A stretch of 9,588 nucleotides of DNA, taken from assembly GCA_910585655.1 (NCBI GenBank), contig CAJUFW010000047.1, positions 1,116 through 10,703 of the forward strand, written 5' to 3'. Position numbers and translations under genes: made by a program. The notes below the pieces were generated by a model. The model was not told the origin of the DNA. It saw only the letters and a list, made by a program, of their open reading frames with translations, and made no database searches. Numbering within the stretch: the stretch's first letter is position 1; each line of letters starts with the position of its first letter. Source of the stretch: an uncultured Lachnospiraceae bacterium. GTDB taxonomy: Bacteria; Bacillota_A; Clostridia; Lachnospirales; Lachnospiraceae. Shown one piece after another: positions 1-6,153 of this stretch.

Positions 1-192
1 AGGGTTACGAGAATGTATTGTGGTATTGGTGTTATCCAATACCTTTCGCGGCGTCTTTTGGACACCCTCGTTTTCAATCTATGTATAGAGTAGCCTTCTG
101 GTTAGATAGCCCAGCATGTGCATGGTGTTAGTTACAGAACCGCACGGGTGATAAACCTGTAATGCGATATAGCTTTTGTTCTGAGAATACAT
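1..192 (-). pseudogene. IS3-type OrfA transposase remnant (N-terminal part, cut by window edge)
   Basis: Reading the minus strand from ATG at 192-190 gives 64 codons in one frame to base 1, with a single stop, TAG at codon 38, probably an old TGG (Trp). The peptide starts MYSQNKSYIALQVYH and continues with GSVTNTMHMLGYLTRRLLYT-stop-IENEGVQ. From memory of the family this resembles the N-terminal helix-turn-helix of IS3-family OrfA proteins in Clostridia, which carry a GYPSRxxLYxWI motif. A Shine-Dalgarno AAAGGAG (about 202-208, complement) lies about 10 bases before the ATG and supports this start. OrfA normally binds the element ends and acts with OrfB, the DDE catalytic subunit; OrfB would lie beyond the left edge. 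The call rests on remembered family patterns, not on an alignment. The gene is broken, and only its first part is in view. It diverges from the IS256 remnant, with 128 bases between the two starts. Confidence 0.55.
22..43. repeat. 8-bp inverted repeat inside the OrfA remnant
   Basis: GGTATTGG at 22-29 and CCAATACC at 36-43 are perfect inverted repeats around a 6-base loop. The repeat lies inside the decayed OrfA reading frame. No T-rich tract follows on either strand, so it is not a convincing terminator. It is probably incidental. Confidence 0.35.
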
Positions 193-283
193 AGTAATCC
201 AGCTCCTTTCGGAGCCCATGGAAATCTGGTTTTTTGTCCGCACGCCCGTGTTTTTTCTGTAGATAGTGTTTTGAAAGCTCTTC

Positions 284-305
284 TATGATAAAATAAATTA
301 TCATA
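284..305. repeat. AT-rich perfect inverted repeat between two transposase remnants
   Basis: TATGATAA (284-291) and TTATCATA (298-305) form a perfect 8-bp inverted repeat with a 6-base loop, AATAAA. It sits 15 bases before the ATG of the IS256-type remnant, in the 128-base spacer between the two divergent transposase starts. It could be a leftover operator or hairpin near the end of the IS element. I cannot identify a matching terminal inverted repeat at the other end, where the element is truncated. Confidence 0.4.
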
Positions 306-873
306 AAGAGGTCTTTTATTATGGCAAGAGAAAAGAAACCAGTACACAGGATATAAGTAACAGAGCATCCTCCATAGTTCTTAGAGAACTATGATAGCCA
401 GACAGTTGAGGATATTCAGGATGCCCTAAAGGATTCTACTCGACGGCACCATTAAGGAAACAATAGAAGTCGAAATAGATGACCATCCTGGCTGTAGAAA
501 ATCAGAGAGTTCTGGTAATGATGACTACCAGAACGGTTACAAACGAAAATATGTAAACAGCAGCTATGGCTCTATGAAGAACGATGTACCGCAGGACAAA
601 AAATCAACCTTAGACCATTAGATGGTAAAAAAACGACAAAAGGATATTCGAGATATTGACCAAAAGAGCATCTCTATGTATGTAAAGGAAATGACAACCC
701 AGCAGATCTTGGAAACAATTGAGGACATTTATGGTTTCGAAACATCAGAGGGATTTATATCAGATGTCACAGATAAGACTTTTCCACAGATGGAAGACTG
801 GCAGAAGTGCCTCCTTGGTGAAGTTTATCTAATCCTATACATTGATACTATATATTACTTCGTTCATAACAAT

Positions 874-882
874 GGGGGGGGG
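874..882 (+). repeat. G9 homopolymer in the IS256 remnant
   Basis: Nine consecutive G lie between AAT and ATCCGG. They encode Gly-Gly-Gly where related transposases, as I remember them, have about two residues (NGVIRKL). The run therefore adds roughly one codon and keeps the frame. It is one of two G9 runs in this pseudogene. Confidence 0.9.
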
Positions 883-1064
883 ATCCGGAAACTTGCAGCA
901 TATGTAATCCTTAGAATTAACGCAGGTGGCAAGAAGGAAGTCCTTATAATCAGCATTGGAGAGAATGAAAGATCAAAGTACTGGCTTTCTGCATAGAATA
1001 AGTTAAAAAAATGTGGCATAAAGGATATTCTGGTCATTTGTACGGATGGGCTTGCGGGCATCAA

Positions 1065-1073
1065 GGGGGGGGG
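1065..1073 (+). repeat. G9 homopolymer that shifts the transposase frame
   Basis: Nine G follow ATCAA. Relatives read GIKEAIAAAFPK here; in this copy GIK ends in frame 1 and AITMAFPK resumes in frame 2. The run thus carries a net insertion that breaks the frame, the second of three frameshifts in the remnant. Confidence 0.9.
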
Positions 1074-1524
1074 CGATTACTATGGCATTTCCCAAGACAG
1101 AATACCAGAGATATATTGTCCATCGGGTAAGAAACACCTTGAAATATGTTCCGGATAAGGACAGGAAGGCATTTATCACGGACTTGAGATTTATCAGGTC
1201 GCTGATGAAAGGAAAGTCTTGGCAGCATTAGACTAGGTGACAGAAAAATAGGTCGGGAAATATCCAAATTCCATGAGACGCTGGAGGGACAACTGAGATA
1301 CCATCTCCCCGCTCTTCAAGTTTTCTGTAAGCGTCAGGAAGGTGATATACACAACCAATGCGATTGAGTCATTCAATTCCACCTACCCAAAACGGAACCT
1401 CCAGAGGAGCATATTCCCCAGTGGTATAGCCCTTTTGAAAGCGCTGTATCTGGCTCCATTTGAAAGCTGATAAAATGCTTGAAAGTTATAAGATTGTTCG
1501 ATAAAAATTTTTCCCATTTTCCTC

Positions 1525-1553
1525 TTGCAACCCCACTCAAAATGTTGTATGAT
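1525..1553 (+). promoter_or_regulatory. Sigma-70-type promoter for the ECF-like sigma gene
   Basis: TTGCAA (1525-1530) and TATGAT (1548-1553) are separated by 17 bases, a good match to a housekeeping promoter. The start of transcription would fall near 1560, leaving a leader of about 47 bases before the ATG at 1607. The -35 region also contains GCAACCC, and ECF sigma factors often use an AAC-containing -35, so self-regulation is possible but unproven. The promoter lies just after the end of the IS256 remnant. Confidence 0.5.
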
Positions 1554-1606
1554 ATCCCTAATAGTATTCTCTTTACTATAAATACCAAAGAAAAGGAACT
1601 TTCATC

Positions 1607-2104
1607 ATGAGACTATTGCTTTATTTGATTAAAAGATTGTTAAAAAAATCCAAATTCAAGTATCTTGTCCGTACTTATCGTGATATCATGTTTCAACATG
1701 CCTATTCTATCTTAGGCAGTGAGTCTTTAGCGGAGACCGCAGTATACAACGCTTTCTCCAATGCTCTTCCCCATCTTGATATTCTTTCCAAAAGAAATCA
1801 TGCGAAAACAAAGGAATTTCTGTTGTTGGTGGTCAAGTATACGGCGTTGGATATGCAAAAAGGAACTGGTCTTGGTAGAGAGAACTCATTTTCTGAATCT
1901 TCTGTTTTTTCAACAGCTTTTACTCTTGATTCTACTTCCGTTTATTCCCGTCAAATATGGAAAGCATTATCAGAATTAGAACCGATTTATCAGGATTTTT
2001 TGCTGCTTCTTTATTTTTATGGTCTGAGACCGGAAGAAGCAGCCAGATTGTTGAATCTGCCAAGTCAGGCAGTGGAAAGTTTTCTTCCATATACCATAAT
2101 TTGA
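1607..2104 (+). CDS. ECF-type (sigma-70 family) sigma factor, probably C-terminally truncated
   Basis: 165 residues. Residues about 20-85 look like sigma region 2 (YRDIMFQHAYSILGSESLAE, with KTKEFLLLVVKYTALDMQK after it), the part that binds core RNA polymerase and the -10 element. A variable linker (86-114) follows. Residues about 115-158 look like region 4, the helix-turn-helix for the -35 element (ALSELEPIYQDFLLLLYFYGL, then RPEEAARLLNLPSQAVES). Family members usually continue with a basic RLxRARKKL stretch that completes the recognition helix; here the protein ends FLPYTII. The gene may therefore be truncated and weak or dead in DNA binding. The start is supported by AAAGG at 1592-1596, 10 bases upstream. 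No anti-sigma gene follows on the same strand; the next gene is convergent. Family is fairly sure; target genes are unknown. Confidence 0.7.
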   Translation: MRLLLYLIKRLLKKSKFKYLVRTYRDIMFQHAYSILGSESLAETAVYNAFSNALPHLDILSKRNHAKTKEFLLLVVKYTALDMQKGTGLGRENSFSESSVFSTAFTLDSTSVYSRQIWKALSELEPIYQDFLLLLYFYGLRPEEAARLLNLPSQAVESFLPYTII

Positions 2105-2119
2105 TGTGCCTTGGCACAT
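2104..2119 (+). other. Short hairpin at the sigma gene stop codon
   Basis: ATGTGCC and GGCACAT are perfect inverted repeats that begin at the last base of the stop codon, and TTTC follows. The tight loop and weak T-tail make it at best a minor terminator. A better one lies 37 bases further on. Confidence 0.3.
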
Positions 2120-2155
2120 TTCAAATCAAAAGTTGAAATCAAGCCTTTTGGAAAA

Positions 2156-2197
2156 TGGCTACAGACCTTATAATTACTGAGGTTGTAGCCACTTTTT
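2156..2197 (+). terminator. Rho-independent terminator, probably bidirectional, between convergent genes
   Basis: TGGCTACA plus ACCT (one bulged G at 2164) pairs with AGGTTGTAGCCA (2180-2191) around an 11-base loop. CTTTTTACTTT follows on the plus strand, and GAAAA precedes the stem, so T-residues also follow on the minus strand. It stands after the sigma gene and can also stop transcripts of the convergent membrane-protein gene. Confidence 0.75.
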
Positions 2198-2360
2198 ACT
2201 TTCACAAGTATCAAACTTGGGAGTATAACAGACTGGCGAGGAACCCCCATCCTCGGATAACAAAAAACTATCCCCACTTCGGCTACAGGCAGCAAAAACC
2301 AAAGCAGGGAATTGTTTTATTTCAGATTAGCCGATTGGATTCGGCTCGTTTGGTATGTTC
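2198..2360. other. Spacer with two small hairpins, no gene seen
   Basis: Between the terminator and the stop of the membrane-protein gene I see no credible coding sequence. Two perfect 6-bp stems occur. CGAGGA/TCCTCG at 2237-2255 encloses a C-rich loop. AGCCGA/TCGGCT at 2329-2346 lies 15 bases after the minus-strand stop. Neither is followed by a T-run on the strand where it would matter. The second may help protect the 3' end of the membrane-protein transcript. Confidence 0.4.
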
Positions 2361-2945
2361 CTATGGCTCCCAGTCTTGTTGAAGGGATTCCCAGATGGCG
2401 CTTAAAATGGATACCATTTCAGCCAGGAGGGCAATAAACAGCAAAGTAGAGACTGGTAGTTCGCGCATAACGATAGTAAAAAGCGACAAGATACCAGTGA
2501 TAAAAACGGCTCGGTTTTTCTTTTGACGCCTGGTTTCTAGGCTTTCTTCCAATCGTTTCATGGTGTTTTCCATTTCCCTGTCATAGCGGCTTCCGCTTTT
2601 GCCAATTCTTTTATTCTTTTCTTCTCTCCATAGCGCTTCTTCCACCGTCATCGTATTGGTAGCGGGAGCAAAAAAGAATATCGTTATATTAACCAATAAT
2701 AAAAACGGATAAAGCACCCAAGCCGGACAGACATACGAATAGAAGATGACTCCCATTCCCCAAAGTGCAAGTATCGCTGCCAGTTTTCGGAAGCGATTCT
2801 GGAATACGATACCGCCAGCCTGCCAACGGAGCAAATAGGCGCCGCCAAACAAGATACCAATATCAAAGGGATGCTTTGAGAGGATCATCAAAGCAATGAG
2901 TAATACAATGGTTACAACAACTGCGCTTACTTTCTGGTTTTTCAT
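2361..2945 (-). CDS. Unknown multi-pass membrane protein
   Basis: 194 residues from the ATG at 2945, chosen because AAGGAG (complement of 2952-2957) lies 6 bases upstream. A longer reading from 3008 lacks a well-placed ribosome site. Hydrophobic stretches lie at about residues 6-22, 27-40 (short), 54-71, 75-93, 147-159 (weak) and 165-185, suggesting four to six membrane passes. A charged stretch (about 100-145, with EEALWREEKNKR and RLEESLETRRQKKN) separates the N-terminal block from the C-terminal pair. It is probably cytoplasmic and may be a short helical or coiled segment. No catalytic motif is visible and I do not recognise the family. The gene stands alone, convergent with the sigma gene. 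Physical closeness to that gene is no proof of a link, because the two transcripts meet at a terminator. Confidence 0.65.
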   Translation of the reverse strand: MKNQKVSAVVVTIVLLIALMILSKHPFDIGILFGGAYLLRWQAGGIVFQNRFRKLAAILALWGMGVIFYSYVCPAWVLYPFLLLVNITIFFFAPATNTMTVEEALWREEKNKRIGKSGSRYDREMENTMKRLEESLETRRQKKNRAVFITGILSLFTIVMRELPVSTLLFIALLAEMVSILSAIWESLQQDWEP

Positions 2946-2968
2946 AATATTCTCCTTTTGGTACGGGT

Positions 2969-3120
2969 TTACCGTAAGTTTTTCTTTGGAACGTTCTGTC
3001 GGTTCCATCCTTTCATGGCTGCCTGTTATTTGGAAAAAGATGGAGTTATTTTGCTCTCAATGTTGTCATAAATGTAGTATGGATTATGTCGGTAAGTTAT
3101 TTTGTAATCTTACCGTTACC
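2969..3120. promoter_or_regulatory. Cluster of TTACCG-type repeats upstream of the membrane-protein gene
   Basis: TTACCGTAAG occurs at 2969-2978. CGGTAAG (3090-3096) and CTTACCG (3109-3115) form a perfect 7-bp inverted repeat with a 12-base AT-rich loop, and the second arm runs on into a further TTACC (3116-3120). The motif thus appears in several copies and both orientations before the minus-strand start at 2945. It could be a regulator binding site or a transcript hairpin. No protein can be assigned. Confidence 0.35.
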
Positions 3121-3271
3121 TATATAACTCTCGAAAACGGAAAATGTGTCAGAAAAAATCATTTTTTAATAATAAATTTTTTTGGAATTTACAGAAAATA
3201 TAATAAAATAGAATAAACTTATAATAATTAAGAAATATAGAAAATATATAGAAAAAAATTGAATTAACCAA
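3009..3271. other. AT-rich spacer without a credible gene
   Basis: This stretch lies between the membrane-protein gene and the terminator of the dehydrogenase operon. Bases 3140-3260 are almost all A and T. Apart from the TTACCG repeats, I see no conserved coding signal, tRNA or transposon end. It probably contains the minus-strand promoter of the membrane-protein gene, but no single -35/-10 pair stands out. Confidence 0.5.
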
Positions 3272-3323
3272 GGAAAAAGAAAAAGGCTGCTTGGATTTTT
3301 TGTGTAAAATAAAAGCAGCCTTT
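3272..3323 (-). terminator. Strong rho-independent terminator of the MFS-dehydrogenase operon
   Basis: On the minus strand AAAGGCTGCTT (from 3323) pairs perfectly with AAGCAGCCTTT (ending at 3282), an 11-bp stem. Inside the loop, ATTTT and AAAAT can extend the pairing. The downstream sequence on that strand is TTTTTCTTTTT. The hairpin begins 20 bases after the dehydrogenase stop codon. Confidence 0.85.
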
Positions 3324-3343
3324 ATAGATAATGAAGCGGAACG

Positions 3344-4555
3344 TTACAAAGCCATTCGATAAATCTGAAGCATATCTTCCTCATAGAGCTTTTTCGCAGA
3401 TCCTTTTACGCCGCCTGCCGCCAGGCTGCACATATGTGCCATGGTCTGGAGTTGTTCCTCGGTCGGTTCAACACCCAGTTCCCTTAAATTAGTCGGCATA
3501 TGAATGCTTCGGTAAAAATCTTCCATTGCTGTAATACCCTTTAACACGATTTCCTCTACAAGCTCCGGGTTATAATCGGCTCCATGAAAATCAATATCTG
3601 GCGCGGGAACCTGCATTACCATTTTGGCAAAGCGGTAAAAACGTGGGGCGCAGTCCTTCCAGACATATCTGGCCCAGCTTCCCCAAATAGCAGCCAGCCC
3701 GGCTCCGTGTGCTACGTCAAACATCCCGCCCAACTCGTGTTCGAGCCCGTGAGTGGCAAAATCCCCGCCGCTGTTGCCGCAGCCGGTTAAGCCGTTGTGG
3801 GAGAGACTGCTAGCCCACATGATTTCAGCCCTGGCGTCGTAATTGTTAGGATCTTTCCGTAAAATCTGCGCATTTTTCATGACGGTACGCATCAGCCCTT
3901 CCGCTAAAGCATCCGTCAGTTCCATATTTCCGCCGCTGGTAAAATAGCGTTCCATCGTGTGCATTAAAATGTCTGTACAGCCGCAGGCTGTTTGGTAATC
4001 TGGCAGCGTCATCGTCAGTTCCGGGTTCATCAGGGCAAAAACAGGGCGGCAGAGATCGCTGTTGTAGCCGCGCTTTACCATACCATCGTCTTTGGTGATG
4101 ACGCTGCTGTCGCTCATTTCACTTCCCGCGGCGGCAATCGTCAGTACAACGCCGATTGGCAGACACGCATGTGCCTGGCGGATATGTTCGTAGAAATCCC
4201 AGACGTCGCCTTCGTTGGTCAGTCCATAGGCGATTGCCTTGGAAGAATCAATAACACTTCCACCGCCGACTGCCAGGATGAAGTCCACCTGCTCCTGCCT
4301 GCAAAGCTCGATGCCCTGATAAACCAGAGAAAGGCGCGGGTTCGGAACCACTCCGCCTAACTCCACATAAGCGATGTTTTTTTCCTCTAAGGCTGCCTTG
4401 ATTCGGTCAAGCAGCCCGGAACGGATGACGCTTCCACCACCGTAATGAAGCAGAAGCTTGTGGCAATGTGTTTTTTGTACGAATTCCCCTACTTGAAGTT
4501 CCGCATCTTTGCCGAAGACGATTTCGGTAGGGGTATGATAATGAAATGGAAACAT
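3344..4555 (-). CDS. Iron-containing alcohol dehydrogenase, butanol dehydrogenase/YqhD type
   Basis: 403 residues, a normal length for group III (iron-dependent) alcohol dehydrogenases, cytoplasmic enzymes that interconvert aldehydes and alcohols with NAD(P)H. The N-terminal dinucleotide-binding domain shows PNPRLSLVYQG (71-81) and the GGGSVIDSSKAIA loop (97-109), followed by AAAGSEMSDSSVIT (141-154). The C-terminal helical domain carries the metal ligands Asp195, His199, His269 and His283. These sit in DILMH and in THGLEHELGGMFDVAHGAG, with the same 4 and 14 residue spacings as in YqhD. The pattern fits the clostridial NADH-dependent butanol dehydrogenase branch; substrate and cofactor cannot be read from sequence. 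AGGAGG (4562-4567, complement) lies 6 bases before the ATG. It is 47 bases downstream of the MFS gene with no terminator between, so the two are probably co-transcribed. A role in the glycoside locus, for example reducing an aldehyde product or recycling NADH, is inference. Confidence 0.92.
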   Translation of the reverse strand: MFPFHYHTPTEIVFGKDAELQVGEFVQKTHCHKLLLHYGGGSVIRSGLLDRIKAALEEKNIAYVELGGVVPNPRLSLVYQGIELCRQEQVDFILAVGGGSVIDSSKAIAYGLTNEGDVWDFYEHIRQAHACLPIGVVLTIAAAGSEMSDSSVITKDDGMVKRGYNSDLCRPVFALMNPELTMTLPDYQTACGCTDILMHTMERYFTSGGNMELTDALAEGLMRTVMKNAQILRKDPNNYDARAEIMWASSLSHNGLTGCGNSGGDFATHGLEHELGGMFDVAHGAGLAAIWGSWARYVWKDCAPRFYRFAKMVMQVPAPDIDFHGADYNPELVEEIVLKGITAMEDFYRSIHMPTNLRELGVEPTEEQLQTMAHMCSLAAGGVKGSAKKLYEEDMLQIYRMAL

Positions 4556-4602
4556 AAAAGCCCTCCTTTTGTTTTATGAAATTGGTTTTATAAGGTCTGG
4601 GT

Positions 4603-5901
4603 TCAGACAGCCGAAGACGCTCTGTCCTCCCGGACAATCAAGTATCCGGCTATTCCAGCCAGCAGGCAGAGAACGAGCGAGAAGCCGATGCTTGGGAAAT
4701 AGCTGCCGAAAAAGTCATAAGAAAAGCCGATTGCTGAAAAGCCAACCGCAGAGGCGACGTATCCGGCGGTCATCATTTTGCTGTAATGCTCCTCATAGCC
4801 GTCGTTTTCATATAAATGGGCAGCAATCAGGGACGGAACTACCGTTGCCAGAGCCATCGTAGTACCAAAGAAGAGTCCGCCGATATAAAGCCCTATCTCG
4901 AACTGCCCAAACAGCAGGAAGATGGCAAAGCCAAGAGCAGAGAAAAACAGCCCGGCATAAAGAGACAGCTTATAGCCCCATTTTTCTGCAACCATTCCCA
5001 ACAGGATTTTAGAAAGGACATTTCCAGTCATGGCAAAGGAAGCGACAGTGGAAGCTGCCATCAATGTCATACCGGTAGACTGACCAAAGGTAACGAGATG
5101 GCTGTTGTATTGGGAGACCCAGTAGGCGACTGCGGTAATGATCATACAGCAGACAAGCAGCAGAACAGGATGCGATTGTCTGGATGGCTGTATGCTGTCC
5201 GTAGAGGCAGCCTGTAACTTAGCGCCGGAGGTTGTGGAAGTCTGTGCAGAAGAGGTGCGTTCTGCTGCCAGCCGGGCAAATTCCTCTGCTCCATATGGAC
5301 TGCAGCCTGCTTCCTCCGGGTTCCGGCGGATGACAAATAAGATAGAAGGAACCGTGAGCAAAAGGCTTAGACCTGCCATAATCCAGGCAGCAGTACGCCA
5401 CCCGGTCTGCAGGATGATCCAGGAGCATATCGGATTCATCAAAGTACCTGCTACGCCGGAGGCAGAGAAAGCGATTCCCATAGCAAGGGATTTCTTTTTC
5501 TGAAACCAGTTGTTGATAACGATAGTGACAGGGACGGCAAAGACGATGCTTCCTGCCACACCGACGATAACGCCACTGATGTAAAACTCATAAAGATGAT
5601 GAAAAATACCCATCATACCAAAGCAGAGCGTACAAATCAAGGTCATAACCAGAAGAGTACGGTGCATCTTTCGTTTTTTCAGCAGCAGAATCATGTAGGG
5701 GAGAGTGGCAGCGGTAGCTAATTGGCGGATCGTGTTGTAGAGAGACATACTGCCCATACTAAAGCCCAGATCCTTGCAGATAGAGGCATAAAAGAGTCCC
5801 AGGCAGTTGAACATGATGCCTGTGGTTGCCCCTTGAAAGAGGATACAGGCTACTAAGATCAGCCAGGCACGGTGTGGTTTCTTTTGTGGTTTTGGATTCA
5901 T
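4603..5901 (-). CDS. Major facilitator superfamily (MFS) transporter
   Basis: 432 residues from the ATG at 5901, where AGGAG (5910-5914, complement) lies 8 bases upstream. A longer reading from 5997 adds an unconserved, proline- and serine-rich stretch and is rejected. The protein has two blocks of about six hydrophobic helices: about 12-192 and 246-424. They are separated by a hydrophilic loop (193-245) rich in Ala, Ser and Thr, the classic MFS layout for a 12-helix secondary transporter. NWFQKKKSLAMGIAFSASGV (131-150) is a typical motif after helix 4 in the oxalate/formate and monocarboxylate-like branches, and GMVAEKWGYKLSL (302-314) matches the loop between helices 8 and 9. Substrate is unknown. 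It is the first gene of an operon with the dehydrogenase, divergent from the ROK regulator, which suggests control by it and transport of the molecule or product handled by the locus. Confidence 0.9.
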   Translation of the reverse strand: MNPKPQKKPHRAWLILVACILFQGATTGIMFNCLGLFYASICKDLGFSMGSMSLYNTIRQLATAATLPYMILLLKKRKMHRTLLVMTLICTLCFGMMGIFHHLYEFYISGVIVGVAGSIVFAVPVTIVINNWFQKKKSLAMGIAFSASGVAGTLMNPICSWIILQTGWRTAAWIMAGLSLLLTVPSILFVIRRNPEEAGCSPYGAEEFARLAAERTSSAQTSTTSGAKLQAASTDSIQPSRQSHPVLLLVCCMIITAVAYWVSQYNSHLVTFGQSTGMTLMAASTVASFAMTGNVLSKILLGMVAEKWGYKLSLYAGLFFSALGFAIFLLFGQFEIGLYIGGLFFGTTMALATVVPSLIAAHLYENDGYEEHYSKMMTAGYVASAVGFSAIGFSYDFFGSYFPSIGFSLVLCLLAGIAGYLIVREDRASSAV

Positions 5902-5937
5902 AGTGAAAACTCCTTTTTCTGATTTTACAGGAAGCGG

Positions 5938-6001
5938 CGGCTGTGATAGCCGATTCCTAATAGAATGGGGCGAAGGTGTATGTTGGGTAAGAATCATACC
6001 C
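5938..6001 (-). other. Two small hairpins in the MFS leader
   Basis: CGGCT (5938-5942) pairs with AGCCG (5948-5952) around 5 bases. GGGTA (5985-5989) pairs with TACCC (5997-6001) around 7 bases. Both lie in the roughly 110-base leader expected from the minus-strand promoter. They do not resemble a riboswitch I know, and neither has a T-tail that would make an attenuator. Confidence 0.3.
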
Positions 6002-6017
6002 TGCCTGATATAAGACC

Positions 6018-6046
6018 ATCATAGCATAGACAGAGAGGAATAGCAA
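6018..6046 (-). promoter_or_regulatory. Sigma-70-type promoter of the MFS-dehydrogenase operon
   Basis: On the minus strand TTGCTA (complement of 6041-6046) and TATGAT (complement of 6018-6023) are 17 bases apart. The start of transcription would fall near 6011, giving a leader of about 110 bases. It lies back to back with the ROK promoter. Confidence 0.6.
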
Positions 6047-6053
6047 TGTTTGG

Positions 6054-6063
6054 TTTCATGAAA
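6054..6063. promoter_or_regulatory. Palindrome between the divergent promoters, candidate operator
   Basis: TTTCATGAAA is a perfect 10-base palindrome inside the 31-base gap between the two divergent -35 boxes. A repressor bound here could act on both promoters. It does not share sequence with the longer palindrome in front of the GH3 gene, so a common regulator is not shown. A 10-base palindrome can arise by chance. Confidence 0.35.
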
Positions 6064-6077
6064 AGAGCGGATTTTAG

Positions 6078-6106
6078 TTGATAAACGGGCAGGGGCATGA
6101 TAAGAT
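6078..6106 (+). promoter_or_regulatory. Sigma-70-type promoter of the ROK regulator gene
   Basis: TTGATA (6078-6083) and TAAGAT (6101-6106) are separated by 17 bases, with an expected start near 6113 and a leader of about 40 bases to the ATG at 6154. Confidence 0.6.
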
Positions 6107-6153
6107 AAAACAAGTATAACGTGTTCTGTGTATCAGGGAGGGAAGACGAGATA

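Larger units (their letters stand above)
321..1470 (+). pseudogene. IS256-family (mutator-type) transposase, heavily decayed
   Basis: Joining frames rebuilds most of an IS256-family DDE transposase. Frame 3 covers 321 to about 440 (MAREKKPVHRI, then YDSQTVEDIQDALKD). Frame 1 covers 445-1065 (DDYQNGYKRKYVNSSYGSM; KKRQKDIRDIDQKSISMY; DIYGFETSEGFISDVTDK). Frame 2 covers 1073 to about 1190 (MAFPKTEYQRYIVHRVRNTL). Frame 1 returns at 1192-1470 (YPNSMRRW; VRKVIYTTNAIESFN). In-frame stops lie at 354, 375, 619, 994, 1234, 1249 and 1294. Frameshifts are near 440, at a G9 run (1065-1073) and near 1190. The likely catalytic codons survive: Asp at 844 (YIDT), Asp at 1045 (CTDG) and Glu at 1366 (TTNAIES). 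They are spaced about 67 and 107 codons, close to what I recall for IS256. The C-terminal tail after APFES is missing, so the element is also truncated at its right end. An AAGAGG ribosome site precedes the ATG. It cannot make an active enzyme. Confidence 0.9.

Noticed and set aside
132..368. 78-residue minus-strand reading frame
   Set aside because: It overlaps the OrfA remnant in another frame and the start of the IS256 remnant, has no ribosome site and no recognisable motif.
622..1231. Two small plus-strand proteins (622-996 and 1046-1231) as separate genes
   Set aside because: They are consecutive pieces of one IS256-type transposase separated by a stop and a frameshift.
321..1470. Programmed frameshifting as explanation for the IS256 frame changes
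   Set aside because: Seven in-frame stops and a missing C-terminus show decay; programmed shifting would not explain them.
2329..2346. Terminator of the membrane-protein gene
   Set aside because: The 6-bp stem has no T-run after it on the minus strand; the 2156-2197 hairpin is a better candidate.
2155..2382. 75-residue plus-strand frame after the sigma gene
   Set aside because: It starts on the terminator stem, overlaps the end of the membrane-protein gene and lacks a plausible ribosome site.
2946..3008. Longer N-terminus of the membrane protein (start at 3008)
   Set aside because: Its AAAGG directly abuts the ATG, while the internal ATG at 2945 has AAGGAG at a proper distance and begins the hydrophobic region.
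2896..3216. 106-residue plus-strand frame
   Set aside because: It is antisense to the membrane-protein gene and runs into AT-rich spacer; hydrophobic content comes from the antisense of the real gene.
3992..4360. 122-residue plus-strand frame within the dehydrogenase
   Set aside because: It is antisense to a well-conserved gene with all catalytic residues; no ribosome site or family similarity.
5902..5997. Longer N-terminus of the MFS transporter (start at 5997)
   Set aside because: The extension is not transporter-like, and the ATG at 5901 has a clear AGGAG.
6121..6153. GTG start for the ROK gene
   Set aside because: The upstream GTG has no ribosome site and lies very near the predicted transcription start; the ATG at 6154 follows GGGAGGG.
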